Shown here in pieces: positions 1-9,008 of a stretch of DNA of 64,000 nt. The notes beneath the pieces were generated by a model that made no database searches, was not told the DNA's origin, and worked only from the letters and a program-made list of their open reading frames with translations. This DNA comes from Arthrobacter sp. StoSoilB20. GTDB taxonomy: Bacteria > Actinomycetota > Actinomycetes > Actinomycetales > Micrococcaceae. Location of the stretch: NCBI RefSeq assembly GCF_019977295.1, contig NZ_AP024651.1:2976001-3040000 (forward strand). Direction: 5' to 3'. Each line of letters starts with the position of its first letter. Position 1 is the first letter of the stretch. The position numbers and the translations under genes were made by a program.

Positions 1-2306
1 GGCAGGGGAAGCTCGCCAATGCCCGCTTCCTTCGCGGCCAGGACCAGGTCCTCACCGGCAAACAGCTCGTCGAGCCGGGAAGACTCAGCGTCGAAATCGG
101 TGAGGTCCTTTTCAAGGCCAACAACATCGGCCGGCGGCAGGAGTTCACGACGTGCTTCCTCCGCAGACCCGAATCCGGATTCCGGCAACGCGCGGTCAAG
201 GGAGGCAAAGGCATCCGCCTGCGATTGTGCTGCGCTTTCGATGTCCCGATCAGCATCAGCGGCCTGCTGCAGCAGAGTGCGTTCAGCCGACAGGGCCTCC
301 AACCTTTCGCGCAGGCTCTTGAAGCCACCCCTCAAGCCGGAGAGTTCGGTTTCCAGTTCAGTGAGTTGTTCCTCGAACAACCCCACCTCGGAAGCTGCCT
401 GGGCAGCGGCCGAGAGGGAGCCGGCGCGTTCTTCCTCCACCAGTGCGATGCGCCGGTCAAGGGACTTGTGACGGCTCCGCAGCACCTCCAAGGAAGCTTC
501 TGCCTTTCGGGCCTCCGAGAGGGCCTTCCTGGCATCCTCACGCTTCGTCCCGGCGTCGGCGGCGTCCGCAGAGCCTCCTTGTGCTTTCAGGCCGGCGAGA
601 ACCTGGGCTGCCGCGGAGACCTGCTCTGCAAGCTTGGCCTCGGCTTTCTCGCAGGTATCGAAAAGCTCCTTCAGCTCTTCCTCTTCCTGGGCGAGCGAGA
701 GGGCCGAACGTACTGCGGCAGCTGGGTTAGGGTGGTCCGTGCTGCCGCATACGGCACATGGCGAACCGTCTTCCAAGGCTGCTGCCAGCTCTCCCGCCGC
801 ATTGGCAAGGCGCAACTCCCTCAGATCGAGCCACTGCTGGCGGGCATCCTGGGATACGGTCCGGGCACGGAGATGTTTCCCGGTGATGTCCTCCAAATCT
901 TCGGCAGCAGTGGCGTGGCGGGCCACAATCTCCACCAGTTCGGTGGCCGCCGCAGCTTCCCTTTCCAGCTCTGCCAGCTTCCCTGCTACAGGTTCGAGGA
1001 CCGTAATCTGCGACTCCACATCAGCCGCTTCGTCGCGAAGCTGGTCCAATGCGGAGCGTGCCGCTTCAGCTGCAGCAGCATGTTCGGCCGACGCTGCGCG
1101 TTTGGCTGAAAGCCGTGTTGCGATACCTTCCAGGCGCTGCTCATCGGGAAGACGTGCCTCCAGCACGGCGCAACTTGCCTTGACGCTCTCCAGGGATGTG
1201 GCAGGGTTCTGGGGGTCAATACCGGCTGCGTCCAATTTTGCGCGAATACCGGCCGCTAGCCCAGCGACAGCCTCGACTTTGCGGGCTGCCGAATCCACGG
1301 CATCCAATTGGCCGCTAAGAACGGCGGCACGCCGATGCCGGCCGAGCCTTTCCCTGTTCTCCTGCGCGCGGGGAGCGGCCAACTCCAAAAGGACCCGCCG
1401 CTGCATCGCAGCGGCGAGACGCCCGTGGCGCGCAGCCTTGTCCTGTGATTCCACGGCTTTGGCTGCGAGTCGCGTGGCCAAAAACCCGGCTTCTGCGGCA
1501 TGGTCCTGACGGCGCTGCCACTCGGCCGTGGCTTCGTCCTCCACCCCGGCCAGCCATTCCTCGGGATCTTGCCCTGCGACGATGGTGGCAGAGGCACCTT
1601 CGGAATCCCCCGGCCCGGCCTGGGTTGTCCCCAGCTGTTGCCGTTCGGCGGCAACCCTGTCCAACAGCATGGTCAGTTCCGCTGTGTTCTCCTGGACGGC
1701 CCCGGCAGCGAGAACGGCCTGCCGAGCCAGATGGCGCTCAACAGCTTCAAAGCGCTGGGTGCCGAACAGTTTTTGGAGCAGTTCCAATCGGTCCCCTGCC
1801 TTGGACCGGAGGAAGGCGGCAAAATCACCCTGTGGCAGCATGACTACCCTGGTGAATTGCTCCCGGTCCATTCCCAGGACGTCGGAAAGCTCGGCCCCTA
1901 CTTCATCATTCCTGGAGGATTTCTCTTCCCAGGTGCCCTTCACCCTTTCGCGGAGCAGCGTCTTGGCCTGTTGCGTGGTGAAGCCGTTGCGCCCACGGGC
2001 GCTGGGCCGATCCCACGCGGGCGAGCGCGTTACTTCGAAACGCCTTCCACGAGCGGAGAACTCACACACCACGCGTGGTTCCGCGCCCGGGGCCGCGTGG
2101 TCGCTGCGGAGCCTTTTTCCTTCCTGCCGTGCACCCGGGACGGAGCCGTAGAGGGCAAAACAGATGGCATCCAGGATGCTGGTTTTCCCGGCACCGGTAG
2201 CGCCGTTCAGCAGGAAGAGGCCCTGGGCACTCAGTTGGTCGAAGTCGATGTGCTGGGGCGTGGCAAAGGGACCGAAGGCTTCGATGTCCAAACGATGGAT
2301 TCTCAC
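1..2306 (-). CDS. sbcC: SbcC, ATPase subunit of the SbcCD DNA-end nuclease (3' end outside window)
   Basis: Partial: the N-terminal ~768 codons are visible and the reading frame stays open to base 1. SbcC is the SMC/Rad50-like ATPase that works with SbcD to open hairpins and process DNA ends in the cytoplasm. Translation of the minus strand begins VRIHRLDIEAFGPF and then shows a Walker A segment (NGATGAGKTSILDAI, about residues 34-48), followed by long Ala/Glu/Arg-rich heptad sequence typical of the coiled coil. The zinc-hook CAVC is encoded at 747-758, in the context SPCAVCGSTDHPNP. The GTG start at 2304-2306 overlaps the sbcD stop codon (GTGA), so the two are translationally coupled. The C-terminal ATPase lobe lies outside the window. 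Confidence 0.93.
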   Translation of the reverse strand, partial: MRIHRLDIEAFGPFATPQHIDFDQLSAQGLFLLNGATGAGKTSILDAICFALYGSVPGARQEGKRLRSDHAAPGAEPRVVCEFSARGRRFEVTRSPAWDRPSARGRNGFTTQQAKTLLRERVKGTWEEKSSRNDEVGAELSDVLGMDREQFTRVVMLPQGDFAAFLRSKAGDRLELLQKLFGTQRFEAVERHLARQAVLAAGAVQENTAELTMLLDRVAAERQQLGTTQAGPGDSEGASATIVAGQDPEEWLAGVEDEATAEWQRRQDHAAEAGFLATRLAAKAVESQDKAARHGRLAAAMQRRVLLELAAPRAQENRERLGRHRRAAVLSGQLDAVDSAARKVEAVAGLAAGIRAKLDAAGIDPQNPATSLESVKASCAVLEARLPDEQRLEGIATRLSAKRAASAEHAAAAEAARSALDQLRDEAADVESQITVLEPVAGKLAELEREAAAATELVEIVARHATAAEDLEDITGKHLRARTVSQDARQQWLDLRELRLANAAGELAAALEDGSPCAVCGSTDHPNPAAAVRSALSLAQEEEELKELFDTCEKAEAKLAEQVSAAAQVLAGLKAQGGSADAADAGTKREDARKALSEARKAEASLEVLRSRHKSLDRRIALVEEERAGSLSAAAQAASEVGLFEEQLTELETELSGLRGGFKSLRERLEALSAERTLLQQAADADRDIESAAQSQADAFASLDRALPESGFGSAEEARRELLPPADVVGLEKDLTDFDAESSRLDELFAGEDLVLAAKEAGIGELPL

Positions 2307-3475
2307 AGCTCCGCTTCCTCCAATCGCACAGCTTCAAGGGCTTCCTTGAGGGCGGTTTCCTCGGCCTCGCCTGAAGCGCGTCCCCGGACATGTTCCAGGA
2401 AGCCGCAGCAGACGTCGAGGTCGTCTTCGGCCTCGGCGAGCCGGCTGCTGTAGCTGGTCTTGGCCACGGCTTCGCCGCCTTCGGGGTCGAAGGCCAGAAC
2501 CAAGGTGTCGGGGAAACGGGTTCGCACCCTCTCCATCGCCTGGGCGGGGCGTTGTGCATCCGTCAACGTGATCTGGCAGTAAGCAGCTTCCGCCCATGCA
2601 TGCTCCCCTGACGCCATCAGGTCATCCAGCGTGCCGCGCAGGATGGCCAACGGTTTGGGAGCTTCCCACAAAACCTCGTCGACCTTCACTTCACCGTCGG
2701 CGTCGATGTCCACCAGCCAGGCGCCCTTGCGGTGCTTGGCCTCGGAGAAAGAGTAGGCCAGCGGCGAACCTGAGTATCGGACGTTCGGCGCAAGTTCCTG
2801 GCGGCCATGAAGGTGCCCCAGTGCGGTGTAGGCGAAGCCCTCAAAAAGATCCAATGGAACAGCCCCCAGTCCGCCGATGCTGAGGTCCCTCTCGCTGTCC
2901 GAGGTGATGCCTCCGCTGGCGAAAGTGTGGGCGAGGACTACAGGGTGGACCGGTCCGTTTTCCCGGCGGCGCTCCACATCACGCCGAATGCGTTCCACAG
3001 CCTCCAAGGTGACATCGAAGTGGTTGGCAGTTTCGACGCCCATCCGTTCAGCCACCAGCCGGGGCTCCAGATAGGGAATCCCGTAAATGGCCACGTCCCC
3101 GCTGCCAGGGTCCGGCCCCAATGGCATGACCACCGGCACGTCCAGGTCCTCAACCCGGGTCCGGAGGTGCACTCCCCCACGCTCCAACAGCCGGGACGCA
3201 AAGCCCAACCGGATGGCGGAGTCGTGGTTGCCGCTGGTCAAAACCACGGCGGCACCTGCATGGGAGATCCGGACCAAGGCATCATCGAGGAGTTTCACCA
3301 CGTCCAGGCCCGGCAAGGCGCGGTCATAGACATCACCTGCGATCAGGACGACGTCAACGGATTTGGCCTGGACAACCGATACCAATTGGTCCACGAAGTC
3401 GCGCTGGGCTTCAAGCATGCCAACGCCGTGAAATGACCGGCCGAGGTGCCAATCCGAAGTGTGAAGTAACCGCAT
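2303..3475 (-). CDS. sbcD: SbcD, nuclease subunit of SbcCD
   Basis: 390 aa, the usual SbcD/Mre11 size. It is the Mn-dependent phosphoesterase subunit that cuts DNA ends and hairpins together with SbcC. Calcineurin-type metal motifs appear in order: DWHLGRSFHG (D/H near residues 8-10), AGDVYDRALP (GDxxD), SGNHDSAIR (GNHD), an AHTFASGG histidine, and GHLHGRQ (GHxH). The ATG start gives MRLLHTSDWHLGRSF, the canonical N-terminus. It lies first in a two-gene operon and its TGA overlaps the sbcC GTG. The 71 bp between it and the aquaporin gene must hold its promoter, but I see no clear -35/-10 there. Confidence 0.96.
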   Translation of the reverse strand: MRLLHTSDWHLGRSFHGVGMLEAQRDFVDQLVSVVQAKSVDVVLIAGDVYDRALPGLDVVKLLDDALVRISHAGAAVVLTSGNHDSAIRLGFASRLLERGGVHLRTRVEDLDVPVVMPLGPDPGSGDVAIYGIPYLEPRLVAERMGVETANHFDVTLEAVERIRRDVERRRENGPVHPVVLAHTFASGGITSDSERDLSIGGLGAVPLDLFEGFAYTALGHLHGRQELAPNVRYSGSPLAYSFSEAKHRKGAWLVDIDADGEVKVDEVLWEAPKPLAILRGTLDDLMASGEHAWAEAAYCQITLTDAQRPAQAMERVRTRFPDTLVLAFDPEGGEAVAKTSYSSRLAEAEDDLDVCCGFLEHVRGRASGEAEETALKEALEAVRLEEAEL

Positions 3476-3546
3476 AATCCCAAGTTAACCGGGGGCACCG
3501 ACAATAAAGCGGAGGCGGGCCGTCCGGCGTCGATCCTGTCCGGCAG

Positions 3547-4494
3547 TCAGCCCTTTTTACCGTCGAAGAAATCACGGGCATCATCTGCGGCGGCAGCAGG
3601 GGCAGGTGCCCGGCTGACCGTGCTCTTGCCCGGCGAAGCGTCCTGGACCTTGGCATCAGCGGTTTCGGCCGCCTCTACCGTCACATCCTGGTCGGTATCG
3701 AATTCATCGTGGACTCCGTCAACAGCGCCCGCCTGCTCATCCGTGGTCCCGGCACCGTTGGCGGCGGTAAGGCCCTGGAAACCACGGAAGACGAGACCGG
3801 CCAGCGCCGCGCCCATCAGCGGTGCCACCCAGAAGAGCCACAGGCCCTCAATGGCCCAAGGTGAACTGAAGAAAGCCTGGGCCGTTGCCCGTGCGGGGTT
3901 GAAGGGAAGGTTGCCCAGGACCTGCCCCAGCTGGAGCAACACCACCATGGCAAGGCCTACGGCGAAGGGAGCCACTGCGGGAACAGCCCGGCGGCCGTCG
4001 GTCGCTCCGAGGAAAACCGCAACAAGCAGGGCAGAACCAAGGATTTCAACCATCAGGACCCCCGCCATCTGCGTTTGGGCCGGTGCGTGCTCCCCGAAGC
4101 CAGGAGCCACCACGTCGAAGGCAGCGCGGGCGTTCGTCAGCACGGGGACGGTGGTCACCACGAAGTACACGAGGGCAGCACCAGCGATGCTTCCAACGAT
4201 CTGGGCCGCCAGGTAGGCCACGGCAGCGATGGCCCGGATCCTGCCCGCAACCAGGTTGCCGAGGGTGATGGCCGGATTGAAGTGGCCACCGGACACATGC
4301 CCGAAGGCCAGCATGGCAACTGTCACTGTCAGGCCAGCCGCCAGGGCAACCGGGACAGGTGCCCCGCCCGGGTTGGAGAAAATCCCGACACCCACCGCCA
4401 CGACGACAATGAACATCGATCCCAATGCCTCAGCCGACAAGCGGGCAAAAAGCCCCGGTTGGGGTTCGGAAGTGGCCTGAACAGGAGAGGTCAT
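3547..4494 (-). CDS. MIP-family aquaporin / glycerol channel
   Basis: 315 aa integral membrane channel of the major intrinsic protein family, moving water or small polyols across the cytoplasmic membrane. Both half-helix signatures are present: GHFNPAIT (N73-P74-A75) and PFNPARAT (N199-P200-A201), separated by three hydrophobic segments as expected for six TM helices. The ~80-residue C-terminal tail after the last helix is Asp/Glu/Ala-rich, probably disordered, and longer than usual. I chose the ATG at 4492-4494 (MTSPVQATSE) over the upstream in-frame ATG at 4590 because an AAGGACA ribosome site precedes it and the upstream stretch is not MIP-like. Water versus glycerol selectivity cannot be told from this view. 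Confidence 0.9.
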   Translation of the reverse strand: MTSPVQATSEPQPGLFARLSAEALGSMFIVVVAVGVGIFSNPGGAPVPVALAAGLTVTVAMLAFGHVSGGHFNPAITLGNLVAGRIRAIAAVAYLAAQIVGSIAGAALVYFVVTTVPVLTNARAAFDVVAPGFGEHAPAQTQMAGVLMVEILGSALLVAVFLGATDGRRAVPAVAPFAVGLAMVVLLQLGQVLGNLPFNPARATAQAFFSSPWAIEGLWLFWVAPLMGAALAGLVFRGFQGLTAANGAGTTDEQAGAVDGVHDEFDTDQDVTVEAAETADAKVQDASPGKSTVSRAPAPAAAADDARDFFDGKKG

Positions 4495-4678
4495 GTCGAA
4501 TGTGTCCTTAACGTTGGTCAGGGAGGCGTCCCGGCCGGCCCCGAAGCGTGCTGCGCGCACTTGTCCAGTGCTGCTTGCTGCCCGGCGCATCCTTGGCGCA
4601 GGTACGCCGTTTGGAAGTCCAAAGCTCTGAGCATTGTGCCAGCCGAGTCTGGGCGGTTGCTGAATCCTGCCTTCGAGC

Positions 4679-5029
4679 TTAGCCGCCCAAAGCTATGGCG
4701 GCGATCGCAGTTGCACCAAGGCACACCACGGCCACGGTGCTGACCAGGACCAACTGCGGGGAAGCAGCGGCGTTCCCGGCCTGGAGCTGGCGTGATCGAA
4801 TCCACACCACGGAGGCGAGGACGACGGTGGCAAGAGCTGACATGAGCGCACAGAGGCCTTGGTAGTCAAGCCCCGGGAGCCCGGGGGCAAGGGTGCCCGT
4901 GGACGGCTCCGACGTCAACCAACTCCGCCAAATGAAAAGGTCCACCACCACCAGGGAGATCAGGGTCCGGCGCCACGCCAGCGTGGTCCGCTCCGGTTGA
5001 AGGCCGGGATCGCGGACGTCGGCACTCAA
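4679..5029 (-). CDS. DUF202-family small membrane protein (first of an adjacent pair)
   Basis: 116 aa. The N-terminal DPGLQPERTTLAWRRTLI is the DUF202 signature (ExTxLAWxRT). It is followed by three hydrophobic segments, at about 20-37, 55-75 and 90-113. Function is unknown. The family is small, membrane-bound and often duplicated. It lies 13 bp downstream of a second DUF202 gene on the same strand, so the two are probably co-transcribed and may form a heteromer (inference). Confidence 0.85.
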   Translation of the reverse strand: MSADVRDPGLQPERTTLAWRRTLISLVVVDLFIWRSWLTSEPSTGTLAPGLPGLDYQGLCALMSALATVVLASVVWIRSRQLQAGNAAASPQLVLVSTVAVVCLGATAIAAIALGG

Positions 5030-5042
5030 GGGATGTCCTTTA

Positions 5043-5399
5043 TCACCGGGCCACCAGGATCAGTACCGCGAAGGCGAAGGCTGCCAAGGCAACCACTATG
5101 GTCATGAACAACATGACACGGGAGAAGGGAAGCGCTTGATCGTTGCGCATTGCCGCTTCCATGTGCCCCCACCGGCGGTAGGACAAGGCGGCCAAACCTG
5201 CGCCGACCAATGCCAAAAGGACGCAAAGGACCAGCCGAACCGGAGCCGGCGCGATGTTGGGAGCCAGCTGGTCAACTGCTACGGCGCCGGCAAGCAGGGC
5301 CAGGGAGGTACGGATCCAGGCGAGGAAAGTGCGTTCGTTGGCAAGCGAGAACCGGTAATCAGGTGTCTTGCCGGATCGTCGCCAAGCAGGTTCACGCAC
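5043..5399 (-). CDS. DUF202/YidH-family small membrane protein (second of pair)
   Basis: 118 aa. It carries a longer form of the DUF202 signature, SLANERTFLAWIRTSLALLAG (about residues 18-38), as in E. coli YidH, then three hydrophobic helices. It is upstream of the companion DUF202 gene by 13 bp. Function is unknown. The start ATG (MREPAWRRSGKTPDYRFS) leaves a short basic cytoplasmic N-terminus. It is divergent from the ADP-ribosylglycohydrolase gene, with 83 bp between them for both promoters. Confidence 0.86.
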   Translation of the reverse strand: MREPAWRRSGKTPDYRFSLANERTFLAWIRTSLALLAGAVAVDQLAPNIAPAPVRLVLCVLLALVGAGLAALSYRRWGHMEAAMRNDQALPFSRVMLFMTIVVALAAFAFAVLILVAR

Positions 5400-5482
5400 G
5401 CAGGTTCCTCCAAGGTTTCATCGGTGCCGGGCAGCTTCCCCACCATATCAGCGGGCGTTCGCGGGCACGGTAAGTTACTGGC

Positions 5483-6553
5483 ATGAGTGTTGAACCTTCC
5501 TCCCGTGTAGCGCCGTCCTTCGAATCCCGTGTCCATGGCTCACTTTTAGGTGGCGCGCTGGGTGATTCCCTTGGCTATGCTGTGGAGTTTGAATCCATCG
5601 AAGCGATCCGTGCAAAGTACGGCCCTGCCGGCCTGATTGGCTTTGGACAGCTCGACGGCGGCAGCCACTTCTCGGACGATACCCAGATGACGCTCTACAC
5701 CGTTGACGGCCTGGTCGAAGCCCTTGAATGGGCCAACGATGGCGTGGCTGCGGACGAAATCGCCTGCCTGTGGCTTGCCTACCTGCGGTGGCTCAACACC
5801 CAGGACGTCGCTGTTTCCTCCTCCGCACCCGCACCCCAACCCCGGTGGATCGATGCCCAGGAAGTGCTCCGGCACCGCAGGGCACCCGGGAATGCCTGCC
5901 TGAGCGGCCTGGCTACCGGGGAGATGGGCACGGTAGCCCGTCCGGTGAATCCTGATTCCAAGGGATGCGGCACGGTGATGCGTTCAGCACCCTTTGGACT
6001 GGTCCCCCACATCCCGCGGGAGGCTGTCTACAAGCTGAGTTCCGACGCTGCTTCATTGACACACGGACATCCTTCAGCGCGGCTTAGCGCAGCGGCCTTC
6101 AGCTTATTGATCCACAACATCGTGGCCGGAAGCGGCATCCTTGATGCCGCAACCGCAGCCCTCAGCTACGTAAACGGTGTTCCCACCAAAGCGCCGGAAC
6201 TTGGCGAGCGGCTGGAGGCTGCCCTGCAGTTGTCGCAGCAATCCCCCGTCCTGAAGCCCGAAGAGCTCACCGCAGCGCTCGGTGAGGGCTGGGTCGCCGA
6301 GGAGGCACTCGCCGTCGGACTGTACTCCGTGCTGGCCACGAGTGGCGCTTCACCAGCGGAGCACTTCGGCAATGCTGTGGCCGTTGCCATCAACCACAGC
6401 GGTGACAGCGACTCCACCGGATCCATCGCCGGCAACATCCTGGGGGCCTTCTACGGCGAAGAATGCCTCCCTGCCGACTGGCTCGCCGCCCTGGAAGCCC
6501 CCGAGGTCATCCGTGGTATGGGAGAGAGGCTTCTGGCCGTCACTACCGGATAA
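5483..6553 (+). CDS. ADP-ribosylglycohydrolase family protein
   Basis: 356 aa. Proteins of this family (DraG/ARH type) remove ADP-ribose from proteins, nucleic acids or small molecules using two Mg ions. Visible signatures are GALGDSLGYAVEFES near residue 20, the metal-binding SDDTQMTL (about residues 61-68) and the C-terminal GDSDSTGSIAGNILGA. The start is ATG with MSVEPSSRVAPSFESRVHGS. The gene stands alone on the plus strand and converges on the DUF4395 gene with only 6 bp between stop codons. The substrate cannot be inferred. No ADP-ribosyltransferase gene is adjacent. Confidence 0.9.
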   Translation: MSVEPSSRVAPSFESRVHGSLLGGALGDSLGYAVEFESIEAIRAKYGPAGLIGFGQLDGGSHFSDDTQMTLYTVDGLVEALEWANDGVAADEIACLWLAYLRWLNTQDVAVSSSAPAPQPRWIDAQEVLRHRRAPGNACLSGLATGEMGTVARPVNPDSKGCGTVMRSAPFGLVPHIPREAVYKLSSDAASLTHGHPSARLSAAAFSLLIHNIVAGSGILDAATAALSYVNGVPTKAPELGERLEAALQLSQQSPVLKPEELTAALGEGWVAEEALAVGLYSVLATSGASPAEHFGNAVAVAINHSGDSDSTGSIAGNILGAFYGEECLPADWLAALEAPEVIRGMGERLLAVTTG

Positions 6554-6559
6554 CGGGAG

Positions 6560-7120
6560 CTATGAGCTGCGAAGCGCCACGTTGTTGCAGGCCTCGCAAA
6601 CAGCCTCGGGAATGATGCCGCGGCGCTGCAGGAAGCCGAAAATTGCGCAGCCCAGGCAAAAGCCGGCGAACGCCTCCAGCGAGGCCGCCACGATCAAAAT
6701 AGCCAGCAGGACCCAGGCAGCGAGCTGGTGGCCGGTGAAGAACAGCACGACGGCGGCACTGGTCAAGGCGGCGCCAATGCCCTGGGCAAAGCGCTTGGGC
6801 GGGCCGGCAACGAGCTTCACGTGCCCGATCCTGGGTGCGAGCACTTTAACCGAAAGCAGCGCGAGCGGGGAAACACGGGGACCAAAAAGCACGCGGAGCC
6901 AAAAACCTGTGGCAAGTACCGCCAAGCCCCATCCCCAGCCCGTCACGAGTGTTGCCCCGGCCAGAACCACCACGAGCCCGGCGGTGATGCGGGCAGCGTA
7001 GTCGTTCACGGGATTGGGGAACGCGAAAACGGCACGCCAATCAGTCCTGCGGTGTGATTCAGCCCCTGCAGCATCATCGTGCCCACGCAACTGCAACGGG
7101 TGAAAGGGAAGCTTGGTCAT
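6560..7120 (-). CDS. DUF4395 domain membrane protein
   Basis: 186 aa with four hydrophobic segments (about 45-62, 65-82, 120-137 and 140-160). The pattern FPNPVNDYAARITAG, a FGPRVSPLALLS motif and cysteine-containing ends (GFCLGCAIFGFL and VCEACNN) match the DUF4395 family, whose role is unknown. The paired cysteines suggest redox or metal chemistry at the membrane, which is inference only. In other actinobacteria such proteins often sit beside thioredoxin- or sulfurtransferase-type genes, but none is adjacent here. Confidence 0.8.
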   Translation of the reverse strand: MTKLPFHPLQLRGHDDAAGAESHRRTDWRAVFAFPNPVNDYAARITAGLVVVLAGATLVTGWGWGLAVLATGFWLRVLFGPRVSPLALLSVKVLAPRIGHVKLVAGPPKRFAQGIGAALTSAAVVLFFTGHQLAAWVLLAILIVAASLEAFAGFCLGCAIFGFLQRRGIIPEAVCEACNNVALRSS

Positions 7121-7213
7121 CCACCAAGGCTAGGAGCGCAGTTCATCGGGCGGGAAGCATTGTTGCGCAGTGTGACCATTGCCGTGTCCATTCCCGCCGT
7201 CCGCGGTCAGGGC

Positions 7214-8224
7214 TTAGCCCCCGCCCACCATCTGCAGGAATTCGCCTTCGGAGACAACCTCGATTTGTTGGCCCTTGGCATGGAGCTCCAGCACCCGCTT
7301 GGCTTTGCCCGTGAGTCGACCGGCACGCAGGTCCCCGGCCACAAAACCGTCGCCGACGATCAGCACGGTGGTCCTTGCCGTCACCCTGCTCTCGGGCCGG
7401 GCTCCCATCTCCGCGGCACGCACTTTGGCTTCAGGCCGGGTGATGGCAAGATCCCCGGTGAAAACCACAGTCTGTCCGTACAAGGGGTGCCCGGGCTCCG
7501 CGCTGGGATTCGGTAAGGGATTGGGGCCTTCCTCGGGCCAGGCCGACCATCCACTGGGACCTCCGGCAGCACGGTCCGGCGCAGCTTCACCAGCGCCTCC
7601 CATCCTGGCTGCGAGCGCAGAACGGGTGGCTTTGGAAAGACCTTGGGAGGGATCGAACGCAGGCTGCTGGGGAAGGTTAAGGCCCAAGGAGAGATACAGT
7701 TCGGCGATGCTGTTCGCGTTGTTCCGCCGGGCGATGTCCACCAGGATTCCAGCGCAGGCCCGGGCATCCTCCGCCGCATCGTGGTGGTTGACCAGGGGCA
7801 CCCCGGCTTCTTCCGCGGCGTACGGCAGGGAGTTGGACACCAGGGAGTAGCAGCGCCGGGAAAGCATGACAGTGCAGACATAGTCATAGGCGGGGCCGGC
7901 GAGCCCTGATACTTCGAGGCCGGAACGGATGACTCCGAGGTCGAAGGCTGCGTTGTGGGCTGCGAGGACGTCACTGCCGATGAACGCACCGATTTCGGGA
8001 AAGAGTTCACCGAACCGTGGACGGCCGGCAACGTCTTCGGCCCTGATCCCGTGGATGCGGGTGTTGTGGAACTCAAAGTGGTCGTGGTTCTCCGGGGGGC
8101 GCATCAACCAGGACGCTTCTTCCACCACGACTCCGCCGCGGACTTTGCTCAGGCCCACCGAACACGGCGACCCCCGGAAGCCGTTGGCTGTTTCAAAGTC
8201 GATCGCCGTAAAGTCCAATGCCAC
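7214..8224 (-). CDS. DEDDh 3'-5' exonuclease with C-terminal BRCT domain
   Basis: 336 aa. Residues 1-170 form a DnaQ/epsilon-type exonuclease: ExoI FTAIDFETAN (D9, E11), ExoII LAAHNAAFDLGVI, and ExoIII with the HDAAEDARACA His/Asp pair. A ~70-residue Pro/Ala/Gly-rich linker leads to a BRCT domain (about 248-336; GQTVVFTGDLAITRPEAK, then VTARTTVLIVGDG), a fold otherwise known from NAD-dependent DNA ligase and replication factor C. Such two-domain proteins are annotated in actinobacteria as exonuclease or DNA polymerase III epsilon-like. A role in DNA repair trimming is inference. It is monocistronic on the minus strand. Confidence 0.88.
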   Translation of the reverse strand: MALDFTAIDFETANGFRGSPCSVGLSKVRGGVVVEEASWLMRPPENHDHFEFHNTRIHGIRAEDVAGRPRFGELFPEIGAFIGSDVLAAHNAAFDLGVIRSGLEVSGLAGPAYDYVCTVMLSRRCYSLVSNSLPYAAEEAGVPLVNHHDAAEDARACAGILVDIARRNNANSIAELYLSLGLNLPQQPAFDPSQGLSKATRSALAARMGGAGEAAPDRAAGGPSGWSAWPEEGPNPLPNPSAEPGHPLYGQTVVFTGDLAITRPEAKVRAAEMGARPESRVTARTTVLIVGDGFVAGDLRAGRLTGKAKRVLELHAKGQQIEVVSEGEFLQMVGGG

Positions 8225-8246
8225 TGGACAAGGTTACAGCCGGCAA

Positions 8247-8282
8247 AGGCCGCCCCTGCCGATTTCCGCGGCGGGGCGGCCT
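8247..8282 (-). terminator. Hairpin terminator of the GntR/ABC operon
   Basis: A perfect 10-bp GC stem pairs 8247-8256 with 8273-8282 (AGGCCGCCCC / GGGGCGGCCT) and lies about 40 bp beyond the permease stop. On the minus-strand RNA it is followed by TTTGCC, only a short U-run, which is usual in actinobacteria. Confidence 0.6.
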
Positions 8283-8321
8283 CTCCAGGCCAGTATTGTG
8301 GCGAACGCTACACGTTGACCT

Positions 8322-9008
8322 CTATGGGGTGGCTTTGCGAAGGGTTGTGTAGGAGCCGGCAGCCAGGACCACACACAGCAGCGCTGCCCAGCCGCTGATG
8401 CTCAGGGGGCTCTGCTGGGCAAACCAGGCCCCAATCGCTCCCCACCATTGAAGCAAGGTGGACAAGGCGGCCACACCAATCAGGAGCAGCCCGGTACCCA
8501 GGGTCGAGATTAACGTCCCGGTGGTCCCCCAGCGCTTGAAGACCGTGGCGAACCAAAACCCGATGATGAACATGAACATCATCACCACGAAGAAGAACGC
8601 GGCAGTGGAGTACCACGGACCGTCCGTGACCCACGGGATGTTGAAGAAGTAGCCGTAGACACCCCAGCCATTGGTGGCTTTTTCAATGACGCCGCCGAGC
8701 ATGTAGAGCACCGTCATGCCCACCGCGATGAGCGAGAACAAGCCCAGGGTTCCCAGGTAGAAAGCCTTGCGGCTGATGCTCAGTCCTTGGGAAAACGGGA
8801 ACACCAGGGTCATGCTCTGGATTCCCAGGACCAGGAAGTACCACAGGGGCGCCTGGCTGCCGCCGCCGTTTTTCCCTTCGGTGACGGGTATGAGCGCAAA
8901 GATGGCCAGCGACATGAGGAAGGAAGCCGCCAGGATGGTCAACGGCCACCCGATGTACGTCCACTTGTTGATCAGCTGCATCCGGGCAACTGCCATGGTC
9001 CTGCTCAT
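8322..9008 (-). CDS. ABC transporter permease (YtrC/D-type six-helix membrane protein)
   Basis: 228 aa with about six hydrophobic segments and no soluble domain, the form expected of an ABC-2-like permease. It partners with the ATPase encoded immediately upstream: its ATG overlaps that gene's stop by 4 bp, so the subunits are probably made in equal amounts. With the GntR repressor in front, the operon resembles the B. subtilis Ytr-type cell-envelope-stress exporters (inference from architecture). The substrate is unknown. Confidence 0.85.
   Translation of the reverse strand: MSRTMAVARMQLINKWTYIGWPLTILAASFLMSLAIFALIPVTEGKNGGGSQAPLWYFLVLGIQSMTLVFPFSQGLSISRKAFYLGTLGLFSLIAVGMTVLYMLGGVIEKATNGWGVYGYFFNIPWVTDGPWYSTAAFFFVVMMFMFIIGFWFATVFKRWGTTGTLISTLGTGLLLIGVAALSTLLQWWGAIGAWFAQQSPLSISGWAALLCVVLAAGSYTTLRKATP

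Noticed and set aside
225..1109. Plus-strand frame of 294 aa in the first kilobase
   Set aside because: The minus-strand sbcC reading frame with its zinc hook covers the same bases. The plus frame is low-complexity shadow.
1500..2453. Plus-strand frame of 317 aa opposite sbcC
   Set aside because: No ribosome site or motif, and it spans the sbcC/sbcD junction.
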